From the NCBI GenBank assembly GCA_947498705.1, contig CANMLW010000003.1:186001-250000 (forward strand): a stretch of 64,000 bases of DNA, written 5' to 3'. Positions 27,359 to 35,621 of the stretch are shown here, piece after piece; the first letter of the stretch is position 1; each line of letters begins with the position of its first letter. Origin of the DNA: an uncultured Aquimarina sp. GTDB lineage: Bacteria; Bacteroidota; Bacteroidia; Flavobacteriales; Flavobacteriaceae. The notes under the pieces are model-generated. The model saw only the letters and a list, made by a program, of their open reading frames with translations, was not told the DNA's origin and made no database searches. A program made the position numbers and the translations under genes.

Positions 27359-28609
27359 TTACTTCAATATAATTTTTTCTGCATCACCAAAACTATCATA
27401 ACTAGAAGTAATTACTTTTTCACCAGCTTCTAATCCTTCTATCAATTCATAATATCTAGAGTTTTGTTTCCCAATTCGAATCGGTCTTTTCCATGCCACT
27501 TCACCTGCTGCGTCTACTACAAAAATCCATTGCCCACCTGTACTCTGAAAAAAGCTTCCTCTGGGTAATAAAACAGCATCGTTAGATGCACCTAATTGTA
27601 GCTTTATATTATAACTCTGTCCTGCACGAATAGTTTCTGGTTTTTGATCTGTGAAAACCAAATCTACTTTAAACCTACCATTACGTACTTCTGGGTATAC
27701 TTTGCGAAGACGCAACTCATATTCTTTACCATTACGCTCTAATATAGCCGTTAGGTCTCTTTTTACACGATCAATATAATGCTCATCGATTTCAGCTTCT
27801 ATTTTATAATCTGTTAATACGTTGATTTGCCCAATTCGCTGACCTTGTTGTATACTTTGTCCTATTTCTGCATCCAAAAATCCTAACTGCCCATCGGCTG
27901 GTGCTCTTACATTTAAATGGTCGATACGTTCATACACCATCGATAATGTTTTTTTCATACGAGCAAGATCTGCATCTAACTCATTTAGCGAAGTGTTACG
28001 TAACATATCATCCTGCTCTGTTTGTAATTTGATAATGTCGTATTGTTTTTTTGAAAGTTCATAGTTTTCTTTAGAAGTAAGATACTCTTCTTTAGATATT
28101 AACTCATCGTCATATAATGCTTTATTTTGTTCGTAATTACGTTTTAGTTTTTGTAACTCGTATTTAGAACTTACCAAATCTTTTCTTCCTTCTACTTGTC
28201 TCGAATCGAATGTAAGTTTGGTCGACCGCAAATCATTTTGCTTTAATGCTAAGTTATTCTCACTAGCCAAAATTTGTTCATACAGCGATCTATTCTCTAA
28301 TTTTAATATAATATCTCCCTTTTTTACCATGGTACCTTCTTCGATCAGTTTTTCTGTCACTCGCCCTCCTTCATAGGCATCCATATAAATAGTACTTATA
28401 GGCGCAACTGCACCATTAATGGTAATATAATCATCAAACTTACCATAGGACACCGTCGCAATCGATACTTTGTCTTTTTCGGTTCTAAAAGTGGCAGCCG
28501 AATTACCAAACATCATTTTCCACCCTGTGAAAAATAGTAATATACCTATAGCAATATATCCATAATGTTTAGGCCTTAATCCCTTTTTCTTTTCAATTTT
28601 TATGTCCAT
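27359..28609 (-). CDS. HlyD/MacA-type periplasmic adaptor protein
   Basis: 416 residues. A single membrane helix (about 18-34) anchors it in the inner membrane. Residues 60-100 form the first half of a lipoyl-like domain (GRVTEKLIEEGTMVKKGDII). Residues about 105-220 are a long coiled-coil hairpin rich in K, E, L and N. Then come the second lipoyl half (VRAPADGQLGFLDAEIGQSI) and beta-barrel domains. This is the standard adaptor order in MacA/HlyD-family exporters, linking the inner-membrane pump to TolC. One base separates its start from the tolC-like stop, so both are on one transcript. Confidence 0.92.
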   Translation of the reverse strand: MDIKIEKKKGLRPKHYGYIAIGILLFFTGWKMMFGNSAATFRTEKDKVSIATVSYGKFDDYITINGAVAPISTIYMDAYEGGRVTEKLIEEGTMVKKGDIILKLENRSLYEQILASENNLALKQNDLRSTKLTFDSRQVEGRKDLVSSKYELQKLKRNYEQNKALYDDELISKEEYLTSKENYELSKKQYDIIKLQTEQDDMLRNTSLNELDADLARMKKTLSMVYERIDHLNVRAPADGQLGFLDAEIGQSIQQGQRIGQINVLTDYKIEAEIDEHYIDRVKRDLTAILERNGKEYELRLRKVYPEVRNGRFKVDLVFTDQKPETIRAGQSYNIKLQLGASNDAVLLPRGSFFQSTGGQWIFVVDAAGEVAWKRPIRIGKQNSRYYELIEGLEAGEKVITSSYDSFGDAEKIILK

Positions 28610-28610
28610 T

Positions 28611-29972
28611 TTATTGTGCGCTATTTATATTAAAAACTGGTAAACCTTTATAAAAATCAAGTGTGCTTTTGTTTACCATTAATCGTAATTGTACCTGTAA
28701 GTTTTCGTTTCTGGCATTTGCCAAGAGGTTTTTTGACTGGTTAAGCTCTATGGTACTAATCAACCCTTTTTCATATTTTTTTTGTGCAATATCAAAGGTT
28801 AACACCTGTGCTTCCATTCTTTGCGAACTTTGTTGGTATTCACTTTTTAAAGCATTTGATTCCTGTACTAATTGTTGTATTAGCTGATACATCTGCTGCT
28901 TTTGTACAGCAAGTGCATTATCGGCTCTCATCATCGCTACTTTTTGTTGTTTGATACGAGATCTGTTCGACCAACCATTACTAATCGGGATATTAAGAGA
29001 AACCCCTACATATCGTGATGCATTATCTGTGATTTGATTTTTAAAAGAAATCACTTCTCCTGTATCACCACTCACATTGGTTTCAAAATACCCGGTTTGA
29101 TATCCTGCATATAAAGACAATGATGGAAATAAACCTCCTCTTGCAATTGCCAGTTGTTTTTTCGACGCCGCTACCTTTAGTTCTTCTGCTTTTATCATCG
29201 GTACAAAATCCTTGGCTGCATTAAAAATAGCCTTCTGGTCTTGCAAATGATTTTCTTCATCCTCTGCTACACTTACCAATCCAGGAACTATTACAATCGC
29301 ATCTGTTTCATTTAAATTCATTTCTTGCATCAGTTTAAGTTTTGCACTGGTAACATTATTTTCGCTTTGCGTCACTAATAATTGATCTGCCAACAAAGCC
29401 GATTCTGCCTCGTACAAATCTGCTTTTGCTTTTTGTCCCAACTCTACTTGCCTTTTTACCAGGTTATAATTGTTTTGAGAAACTTGTACCTGCTCTTTTG
29501 AGTTGCTTAAAAGCCCTTCCATAAACCTGATATCATAAAAAGCAGCCATTACTCGAAATGCCAATAGATATTTTTGATGTGTTATTTCTTCATTGGTGGC
29601 CTGATACAGAAACTTAGAAGCCTTGATCCCATTTACTTTTTGAAATCCTCTAAACAAATCAATTTCTGCATTCAATCTATAATTATTAGAAAAGAAATCG
29701 GTATTTACAATGCTATTATTATTAGGATCGACCGATCGTCCATATCTAATATTGTAATCAGAAAATGCATTAAGAGTTGGCAACATATTTCTAATAGATT
29801 GTCTATAGGTTTCTTTATTTGATTCCTGATTATACTTAAAATCATTAAGTTGTAAATTATGTGCTATGGCATAGGCAATACAATCATCTAATGACCAAGA
29901 CTTTTGAGAATAGGTCATATTCACCACCAGTATCAAGAAAAAGAATAATATGTTTTTTTTATAGTGTATCAT
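28611..29972 (-). CDS. TolC-family outer membrane efflux protein
   Basis: 453 residues with signal peptide 1-22 (ending MTYSQ). Two OEP repeats of about 200 residues follow, rich in long heptad-like helices, with the typical start WSLDDCIAYAIAHNLQL and RQSIRNMLPTLNAFSDYN, and the second-repeat match FPSLSLYAGYQTGYF. TolC trimers form the outer-membrane channel and periplasmic tunnel of tripartite exporters. It is the first gene of the locus. Its start faces the divergent activator gene across 377 bases of regulatory DNA. Only one TolC gene serves the locus as far as the window shows. Confidence 0.92.
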   Translation of the reverse strand: MIHYKKNILFFFLILVVNMTYSQKSWSLDDCIAYAIAHNLQLNDFKYNQESNKETYRQSIRNMLPTLNAFSDYNIRYGRSVDPNNNSIVNTDFFSNNYRLNAEIDLFRGFQKVNGIKASKFLYQATNEEITHQKYLLAFRVMAAFYDIRFMEGLLSNSKEQVQVSQNNYNLVKRQVELGQKAKADLYEAESALLADQLLVTQSENNVTSAKLKLMQEMNLNETDAIVIVPGLVSVAEDEENHLQDQKAIFNAAKDFVPMIKAEELKVAASKKQLAIARGGLFPSLSLYAGYQTGYFETNVSGDTGEVISFKNQITDNASRYVGVSLNIPISNGWSNRSRIKQQKVAMMRADNALAVQKQQMYQLIQQLVQESNALKSEYQQSSQRMEAQVLTFDIAQKKYEKGLISTIELNQSKNLLANARNENLQVQLRLMVNKSTLDFYKGLPVFNINSAQ

Positions 29973-30010
29973 TTACAAATGCTTAAATATCTTTATGATG
30001 CCAGATTCTT

Positions 30011-30027
30011 TTCTAATCTTGTGCCAA
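30011..30027 (-). promoter_or_regulatory. Candidate sigma-54 promoter for the export operon
   Basis: The minus strand reads TTGGCAC, a full -24 match to the sigma-54 consensus, then five bases and TAGAA where TTGCA is expected (three of five). The C of the -12 GC doublet is missing, which lowers confidence. It lies about 40 bases before the tolC-like ATG, a normal distance, and next to the gene of a sigma-54 activator. Confidence 0.35.
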
Positions 30028-30108
30028 AAACACAAATGACTGATTTTTAATTATTTACATACAAAGTGTTATTATTTCATGTTTTAATATGTAAAATTAT
30101 TATACAAA

Positions 30109-30129
30109 TAGTGTCAAATAATTTTACAC
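30109..30129. promoter_or_regulatory. Candidate activator site in the divergent region
   Basis: Imperfect palindrome GTGTCAAATAATTTTACAC at 30111-30129. The string TAGTGTCAAATAA (30109-30121) recurs with one change at 30328-30340, just before the activator gene. Position, about 85-100 bases above the candidate -24 element, suits an enhancer site for the NtrC-type regulator. This is inference from pattern only. Confidence 0.35.
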
Positions 30130-30176
30130 TTGTATGGTAGTACTCTTTACAATTTGTAGTTTTATATCAGTTCCGA

Positions 30177-30310
30177 CTTGAATTTGCTCATAAGAAAACA
30201 AAATATTTTGGCCTTAGGCAAAAAAGAAAAGTTTAGCATAGCCTTAGTTATGGTTAATTTTTATTTTGAAGGATAAGAGAAAAAGATGCCGTTTTATTGG
30301 GTAAATTCAA
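30177..30310 (+). repeat. Inverted-ended repeat, copy B (134 bases, upstream of the activator gene)
   Basis: Partner of the element at 25538-25611. It begins CTTGAATTTGCTC and ends with the near-inverse GGGTAAATTCAA; the palindromic ends reach one or two bases further (GACTTGAATTT at 30175 and AAATTCAAGTC to 30313). The centre holds the palindrome GCCTTAGGC and a repeat of GCCTTAG at 30241. In this copy the right end lies 40 bases before the ATG at 30350, so both copies stand upstream of a gene in the same sense. Confidence 0.75.
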
Positions 30311-30349
30311 GTCAGAAATGATATTACTAGTGTCAAGTAAATATTTGTT

Positions 30350-31714
30350 ATGCAGAATGGAAAAATTTTAATTATTGACGATAATAAAAGTGTGCTAAGT
30401 GCTTTAGAAATTTTATTGCAATTTGAGTTTAAGCATATACAAACCTTATCAAATCCCAACCAAATTTCATCTTTCCCTAATCTAAGTGATTTTGATATTG
30501 TGATTTTGGACATGAATTTTTCTGCGGGTGTAAACACGGGAAATGAAGGATTGTTTTGGCTTAGAGAAATAAAGAAAAAGGCAGCCCATACGTCTGTGAT
30601 TATGATGACAGCTTATGGTGCTGTGGATCTAGCCGTAAAGGCATTGAAAGAAGGTGCCACAGATTTTATATTAAAGCCCTGGAATAATGAAAAGTTAATG
30701 GCCACCATAAAATCGGCGTATTCGTTACGTAAATCCAGGAAAGAAGTACAAGAGCTTAAACAAAAAGAAAGTCACCTTAAGCAAGTGATCAACCAAAATA
30801 CCAATTATATTATTGGCAATTCTAAGGCACTTACTTCGGTTTTAAACCTGATTAGAAAAGTTGCCAAAACCGATGTAAACGTTTTAATCACAGGCGAAAA
30901 CGGAACAGGAAAAGAGCTTATTGCCAGAGAACTGCACAGAATGTCTTCTCGTATGAACGAAGTGTTTATAGGAGTAGATATGGGGTCTATTTCTGAAACC
31001 TTATTCGAAAGCGAACTTTTTGGACATACCAAAGGCGCCTTTACCGACGCCAAAGAAGATCGTGCAGGAAAATTTGAAGCTGCCAACAAGGGAACATTAT
31101 TTCTTGATGAAATAGGAAATTTATCATTGCAAACACAAGCCAAGTTATTATCTGCCATACAAAACCGAACCATTGTTAGGGTGGGTTCTAACAAATCTGT
31201 ACCAGTAAACATTCGTCTGGTATGTGCTACAAATTGCAACCTACCACAGATGGTCGAAGAGGGTATTTTTCGCGAGGATTTACTATACAGAATTAATACC
31301 ATCCATATAGAGGTACCGCCATTGCGAGAAAGGGATAACGACATCTTGGTATTGGCTGATTTTTATCTAAAAAAATTCGCTTCAAAATATGGAAAACCTG
31401 CTCTAAGGATTAATGCTGCCGCAGAACAAAAACTACTTGAGTATCGCTGGCCAGGTAATGTACGTGAATTGCAACATACTATAGAGCGAGCCGTTATTTT
31501 GTGCGAAGGAAATGTACTTAAACCTGCCGACTTTTTATTAAGTACTACCACAGCAATCTCTATGGATAAGGGTCCAGAGACCCTGGATGAAATGGAACGT
31601 CTTATGATCAACAAAGCTTTGGATTCTAATAACGGTAATTATAGTGCCGCTGCCAACCAATTGGGTATTTCTAGACAAACATTGTATAACAAAATCAAAA
31701 AACTAGATCACTAA
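30350..31714 (+). CDS. NtrC-family sigma-54-dependent response regulator
   Basis: 454 residues in three parts. Residues 1-125 are a receiver domain with acidic pair D10/D11, phosphorylation site D54 (VILD) and K109. Residues 155-385 are the AAA+ sigma-54 activation domain with Walker A GENGTGKE (182-189), Walker B FLDEIG (251-256) and the sigma-54 contact loop as GAFTDA (229-234), where the classical motif is GAFTGA. Residues 425-452 are a Fis-type HTH (SAAANQLGISRQTLYNKIKK). The stop overlaps the kinase start by one base (TAATG), so the pair is translated together. It is transcribed away from the export locus and probably controls it; that link is inference. Confidence 0.93.
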   Translation: MQNGKILIIDDNKSVLSALEILLQFEFKHIQTLSNPNQISSFPNLSDFDIVILDMNFSAGVNTGNEGLFWLREIKKKAAHTSVIMMTAYGAVDLAVKALKEGATDFILKPWNNEKLMATIKSAYSLRKSRKEVQELKQKESHLKQVINQNTNYIIGNSKALTSVLNLIRKVAKTDVNVLITGENGTGKELIARELHRMSSRMNEVFIGVDMGSISETLFESELFGHTKGAFTDAKEDRAGKFEAANKGTLFLDEIGNLSLQTQAKLLSAIQNRTIVRVGSNKSVPVNIRLVCATNCNLPQMVEEGIFREDLLYRINTIHIEVPPLRERDNDILVLADFYLKKFASKYGKPALRINAAAEQKLLEYRWPGNVRELQHTIERAVILCEGNVLKPADFLLSTTTAISMDKGPETLDEMERLMINKALDSNNGNYSAAANQLGISRQTLYNKIKKLDH

Positions 31715-33063
31715 TGGCAAGCAGAAAATTCTATCTACAGCTCATCCTTAAGGTAATCTTTCTTACACTCACTGCAGTACTATCTGGTTATTTCCTTTTT
31801 AAAGAACAGTATGTACTATTTTGTGTCTTACTCTTGGGGGTTGTTATACAAACGCTAATGCTTATCAAATACCTTAACCATACCAATAGAAAAATCTCCT
31901 ATTTTTTTAATGCGGTTAAAAATGAAGATTTTACACTTAGGTTTCCAGAATTTGGAGGCCCTAAGTCGTTTAACGAACTTCATAAAAGTCTAAATGCATT
32001 AAATGCGGTCATTCAAAAAGTTCATCTCGAAAATCAGACACAAGAGCAATACTATCAAGAAATTCTAAAGCAGGCAGAAATTGGTATTCTTACCTTTAAT
32101 CCTAAAGGGCACATTTTATATTCAAACCCCAAGGTAGAAAAACTGTTAAACCATTCACCATTAAATCATATTAAGCAATTAAATCATATTGATAAAAAAT
32201 TGTACGAATTGTTTAATACTATCAAACCTTTTGAGCAGAAGCTTTTTAAACTCACCAACGAACGAGAAACCATACAGTTATCGATTAAATCTACCGAAAC
32301 TACCTTAAACGGAGACGTACTTAGATTAATAACCATACACGATATTCATAAAGAATTAGATGAAAAAGAAACCGATTCCTGGATAAAACTCATTCGTGTA
32401 TTGACCCACGAAATCATGAATTCTGTGACTCCTATTACTTCGATTTCAGAGTCCATTTTACGCTATTATAAAAATGAAAACGAAATCATCACAACCGATC
32501 AGATCGATGAGCATAAAATTCAGAATACTGCAAAAGGATTAGAGGTGATTAAAAACCAAGGAAACGATTTGATGAGTTTTGTACAATCCTATCGAAGCTT
32601 GTTAAGTGTGCCTGCTCCCGATAAAAAAATAATCAAGGTAGCCGATTTACTAGACAAAGTGGCTATTTTAATGCAGCAGGAAATAGGATTTAATCATATT
32701 GCTTTTGGTATCGATAACCATACAGATGGGTTGGAAATTTATGCCGACGAAAAACAGCTTACACAAATCTTGATGAATCTGTGTAAAAACGCTATACAAG
32801 CATTAAAAGAAACAGAAAACCCCGCGATTAGATTTATTTCTGGCATTACCAAGGATCATAAAAAATACATCACAGTTTCTGACAATGGACCAGGAATTCC
32901 AGCCGATATGATCAATGAGATTTTTGTTCCTTTTTATACTACCAAAAACGAAGGTACCGGTATTGGGTTAAGTCTTTCTAAACAGATGATGCATCTTCAT
33001 GGCGGCAGTCTCTCTGTGCACACGACTCCTTATGAAGAAACCTCATTTTCGTTGTTATTCTAA
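31714..33063 (+). CDS. Membrane sensor histidine kinase, NtrY-like, partner of the activator
   Basis: 449 residues. Two adjacent membrane helices (about 8-28 and 33-53) leave almost no periplasmic loop, so it probably senses an intramembrane or cytoplasmic signal. A HAMP-like/linker segment and a PAS-like domain (about 112-215, ILTFNPKGHILYSNPKVEKL) follow. The H-box LTHEIMNSVTP carries the phosphorylated His232. The ATP-binding part shows N-box LMNLCKNAIQAL, G1 DNGPGIP and G2 GTGIGLSLSK. It overlaps the regulator stop by one base and makes a two-gene operon. Small-loop kinases of this type are often linked with envelope stress exporters, which would fit the neighbour locus. Confidence 0.93.
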   Translation: MASRKFYLQLILKVIFLTLTAVLSGYFLFKEQYVLFCVLLLGVVIQTLMLIKYLNHTNRKISYFFNAVKNEDFTLRFPEFGGPKSFNELHKSLNALNAVIQKVHLENQTQEQYYQEILKQAEIGILTFNPKGHILYSNPKVEKLLNHSPLNHIKQLNHIDKKLYELFNTIKPFEQKLFKLTNERETIQLSIKSTETTLNGDVLRLITIHDIHKELDEKETDSWIKLIRVLTHEIMNSVTPITSISESILRYYKNENEIITTDQIDEHKIQNTAKGLEVIKNQGNDLMSFVQSYRSLLSVPAPDKKIIKVADLLDKVAILMQQEIGFNHIAFGIDNHTDGLEIYADEKQLTQILMNLCKNAIQALKETENPAIRFISGITKDHKKYITVSDNGPGIPADMINEIFVPFYTTKNEGTGIGLSLSKQMMHLHGGSLSVHTTPYEETSFSLLF

Positions 33064-33308
33064 AGACCCTGTTTTAGGATTATCTATATTGTCGCTTAGA
33101 ACTTAAACCCCTTTAAACCATGGAGAATCTATTATATCTTCAAGTACTATTGTATAAACGGATTAAATTTTAGGTTTCTTATTATTACCATTCATCGTAA
33201 GAATACCCTAGGTTCGTCTACAGAAATCTAACATTCAACTAATTTCTACCTCATCAAGTCCTTATTATCCATACTTTTATATCAAAGTTTTTACAAAATA
33301 GTTTTGCA

Positions 33309-33336
33309 GGGTGTATAATAGATTTGTTATATACCC
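33309..33336. terminator. Possible shared terminator between convergent genes
   Basis: Arms 33309-33318 and 33327-33336 pair with one mismatch (GGGTGTATAA/TTATATACCC). On the plus strand a T-rich stretch follows (to about 33355). It lies 246 bases after the kinase stop and overlaps the stop codon of the convergent gene, so it may end both transcripts. Confidence 0.35.
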
Positions 33337-33881
33337 TTTGGGTTTTTTACTTTTTTAGAAACTGTAGTTTGATGGTTTACCAAAGGAGGTGTTACCCTTG
33401 CATAAATGGTAACAATGTTGCAATGATCATTATATAACATAAGGTGTAACTGATTCATCATTAGGATAGGTGCTACAAAACCAGAAGTGTAATACTGGCC
33501 GTTTTTGTTTACATAGTTACACCCACAGTCATAAAGCTCATTTACTTCTTTTATAGAGAGTTTTCTCTGACGAAATAACCCTTTTTGAATACTGTCATAC
33601 TCCCAGAAACCTTCCATCTTTTGGTTTTTATATCGCCCCTTGATGTCATAATAATCTTCAATGTATGTTCCATCCGGGTTGAGGGTCAGAAAAGATTTCT
33701 TTTTACGTAACTTACGATTAAGATGACGTATCATAGTACGTGGATATTTGTACATAGTTTTAGCCTGCCAGGTACCGATTAACCCTTCTCTGGGTATATT
33801 TTCTTGTTGTCGTTCTGTTTGTTGTGACCACAGGATACCACTGTAAATAAGCAATATCATGATGATGCATGTTTTTTTCAT
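33327..33881 (-). CDS. Secreted protein of unknown function
   Basis: 184 residues with signal peptide 1-19 (cleavage after LWSQ). The mature part contains LIGTWQAKTMYKYPRTMIRH, LNPDGTYIEDYYDIKGRYKN and EGFWEYDS. The combination of GTW, then a basic stretch, then NPDGTY and GFWEYD resembles lipocalin-like domains that measure a threshold of substrate in many flavobacterial secreted proteins, but the match is too loose to name a family. A CGCNYVNKNG segment near residue 120 has two cysteines that could pair. It converges on the kinase gene. No operon partner. Confidence 0.6.
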   Translation of the reverse strand: MKKTCIIMILLIYSGILWSQQTERQQENIPREGLIGTWQAKTMYKYPRTMIRHLNRKLRKKKSFLTLNPDGTYIEDYYDIKGRYKNQKMEGFWEYDSIQKGLFRQRKLSIKEVNELYDCGCNYVNKNGQYYTSGFVAPILMMNQLHLMLYNDHCNIVTIYARVTPPLVNHQTTVSKKVKNPKGI

Positions 33882-34217
33882 CTGTTCTGTTTATTATTCT
33901 TTAATTGTTAGACAGAATTCGTTAATGACCATATCGACAGTGTATCTGATAAGTTAATACGGCTTATATAAGTCGCACTTACCTGTAAAATGTCCTGATC
34001 ATATTCTATAATTTTCTGAGACAAGAGTACGAAAAGAGAGTGTCACTTTCTGATACTGAGAATTTTTTATTATTTTTTTATGTTAAGTCAGAAACTCGAG
34101 GATAGAAGTATGACTCTGTCAAACATAATTCGACAGCGCCTGTATAGAGCTTGATAAATAAGATAATTAATATAGAGAAAATTAATTCTTACACAGTTAA
34201 GATAAAGGGAGGATCAA
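33882..34217. other. Intergenic stretch with nothing recognised
   Basis: 336 bases, A+T-rich, with no ORF of convincing composition, RNA gene or strong hairpin on either strand. It should hold the promoter of the secreted protein ending at 33327, but I see only a lone possible -7 box (minus-strand TATGTTTG at 34120-34127) without a good partner. Confidence 0.4.
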
Positions 34218-34628
34218 CTATTTAGAGTTAAGTGTATCCAGTTTTAGCGTTTTTAATAACGCATCAAAATAATAGTCTTCCTGATCGGGAACAATTACAA
34301 CTTTATAGGCTGTATTTTTAATTACATAATACGATGCTGTCTCTGGGTCTAGTTTGGTAGTATGTCGATCTACTATTTTCTGAATATAGTCATTTATAAG
34401 TAGCACCTCATCATAACTTATATCTCGACGAAACGTAGGACGTTCGCTTTTATACACCAAATAGTCACTTCTAAAGCTTAGTGACTTTTTAATCCCATTG
34501 TACGGAACGAATTCGAACGTAAAATCCTTTGAAATAAATATCTTATTTACGTTCTCTACCGTAGGCTCTACCTTTTGAGCACAGGCCGCTACCAAAATAA
34601 CTATTATAAGGATCTTGCTATACTTCAT
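34218..34628 (-). CDS. Small lipoprotein of unknown function
   Basis: 136 residues from the ATG at 34628. A longer reading from 34688 is possible but would put 20 residues in front of the signal peptide and run into the terminator of the upstream gene. The signal peptide MKYSKILIIVILVAAC ends in a lipobox (LVAAC), so the cysteine is lipidated and the protein is held in the inner or outer membrane. The mature part is short and charged (VNKIFISKDFTFEFVPYNG, RRDISYDEVLLINDY, IVVPDQEDYYF). No family is recognised. The upstream gene also codes for a lipoprotein. Confidence 0.7.
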   Translation of the reverse strand: MKYSKILIIVILVAACAQKVEPTVENVNKIFISKDFTFEFVPYNGIKKSLSFRSDYLVYKSERPTFRRDISYDEVLLINDYIQKIVDRHTTKLDPETASYYVIKNTAYKVVIVPDQEDYYFDALLKTLKLDTLNSK

Positions 34629-34690
34629 ATTATTTTTTAGTTTACTATATGGTAAATACCATACTATGGTCAAGGAAATTGCAACCAAAA

Positions 34691-34738
34691 AAATACCGTA
34701 TCTTGATTATCATTAATGATAATCAAGATACGGTATTT
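34691..34738 (-). terminator. Perfect 48-base palindrome acting as terminator
   Basis: Arms of 24 bases with no mismatch and no loop (34691-34714 against 34715-34738). On the minus strand it is followed by a run of about eight T residues. It closes the lipoprotein gene ending at 34769. Confidence 0.85.
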
Positions 34739-34768
34739 AATCTTTACTTCTAAAAAGAATTTAGCCCA

Positions 34769-35371
34769 TTAATTTGAAGCTAATCTCTTTATAGAATTTT
34801 CAAAATCAATATCGTTAAGATTACTAATAAGCAATCCTATACCTCCTTTTTTGGAGGCTACAATATATTCTGTCTGAAACTTTCTCTGGCTTTTATACGC
34901 TTTGAGATACTTAAGTTTTACAACTTTAGAATCTGGAGTAAAGAAAAAGCGACCGTGAATTCTTTTGTATCGCACATCTTGTCTGCTAGACTCGCGCTCT
35001 AGTTGTCTGCTCATAGCAGATACTACTTTTGCGGCTCTATGCTCAGAGAGCAAATAGAAATCACATACATAGATAAAAACGTAATTTTCGACATTGCTTT
35101 CGTCAACAAATATCTCGTAATCTACATTTTTACTTTCGACTTTTTTTAATTCATCTAATGCAATTTTTTTAAACTTTGAAGTTTCATCTAGCGCATCTAA
35201 TTCTCTTACAAACTCATCCCGAGTGGTTTTTACATAACTACTGGTAAGAGTAAGCGTATTATTCTGAAACTCTATAGTATTCTTAGAATACTTAAAAGCT
35301 TTAGGAATATTAGGCCCTTGACTGCAACTAACAATTAGCACTGCAATAGATAATAGTAGAATTTTTCTCAT
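34769..35371 (-). CDS. Lipoprotein of unknown function, 200 residues
   Basis: The signal peptide MRKILLLSIAVLIVSCSQG has a clear lipobox (LIVSC). The mature part is helical and charged, with SYVKTTRDEFVRELDALDET, then a beta segment NYVFIYVCDFYLLSEH and a basic tail (YLKAYKSQRKFQTEYIVASK). It contains no repeat or known motif. The end of the gene is marked by the strong palindromic terminator 31 bases downstream, and the next lipoprotein gene on the same strand starts beyond it. It is thus a single-gene unit. Function unknown. Confidence 0.75.
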   Translation of the reverse strand: MRKILLLSIAVLIVSCSQGPNIPKAFKYSKNTIEFQNNTLTLTSSYVKTTRDEFVRELDALDETSKFKKIALDELKKVESKNVDYEIFVDESNVENYVFIYVCDFYLLSEHRAAKVVSAMSRQLERESSRQDVRYKRIHGRFFFTPDSKVVKLKYLKAYKSQRKFQTEYIVASKKGGIGLLISNLNDIDFENSIKRLASN

Positions 35372-35621
35372 AGGCTTATTTGGGTTAATTAATAAACTAT
35401 TCGCGAATAAGCCCTAAACTTCGATTAAAACATAGAAAATCTATTACAATTTTCTAATATCTTAAAAAACCAATTGTGTGTGATGATTTTTATATCTAAT
35501 CATAGTAAAACTATGCAGAAATAAAAATTTTGGTTTTTATTACTTGTAAAACTCTGTGAAAAGTTCTACAATATGTAGTGAGTTAAGTGATTGTCTAGCA
35601 ATATACTAAAAAAAAAGCAGT

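Noticed and set aside
30088..30120. TTGACA and TATAAT-like strings on the minus strand upstream of the tolC-like gene
   Set aside because: They are only seven bases apart, not the 16-18 needed, and Bacteroidota primary promoters use TTTG/TAnnTTTG instead.
30805..31344. Minus-strand ORF of 179 codons
   Set aside because: It is fully opposite the AAA+ domain of the sigma-54 activator, whose reading is certain. Composition is serine/leucine/proline-rich as expected for an antisense frame.
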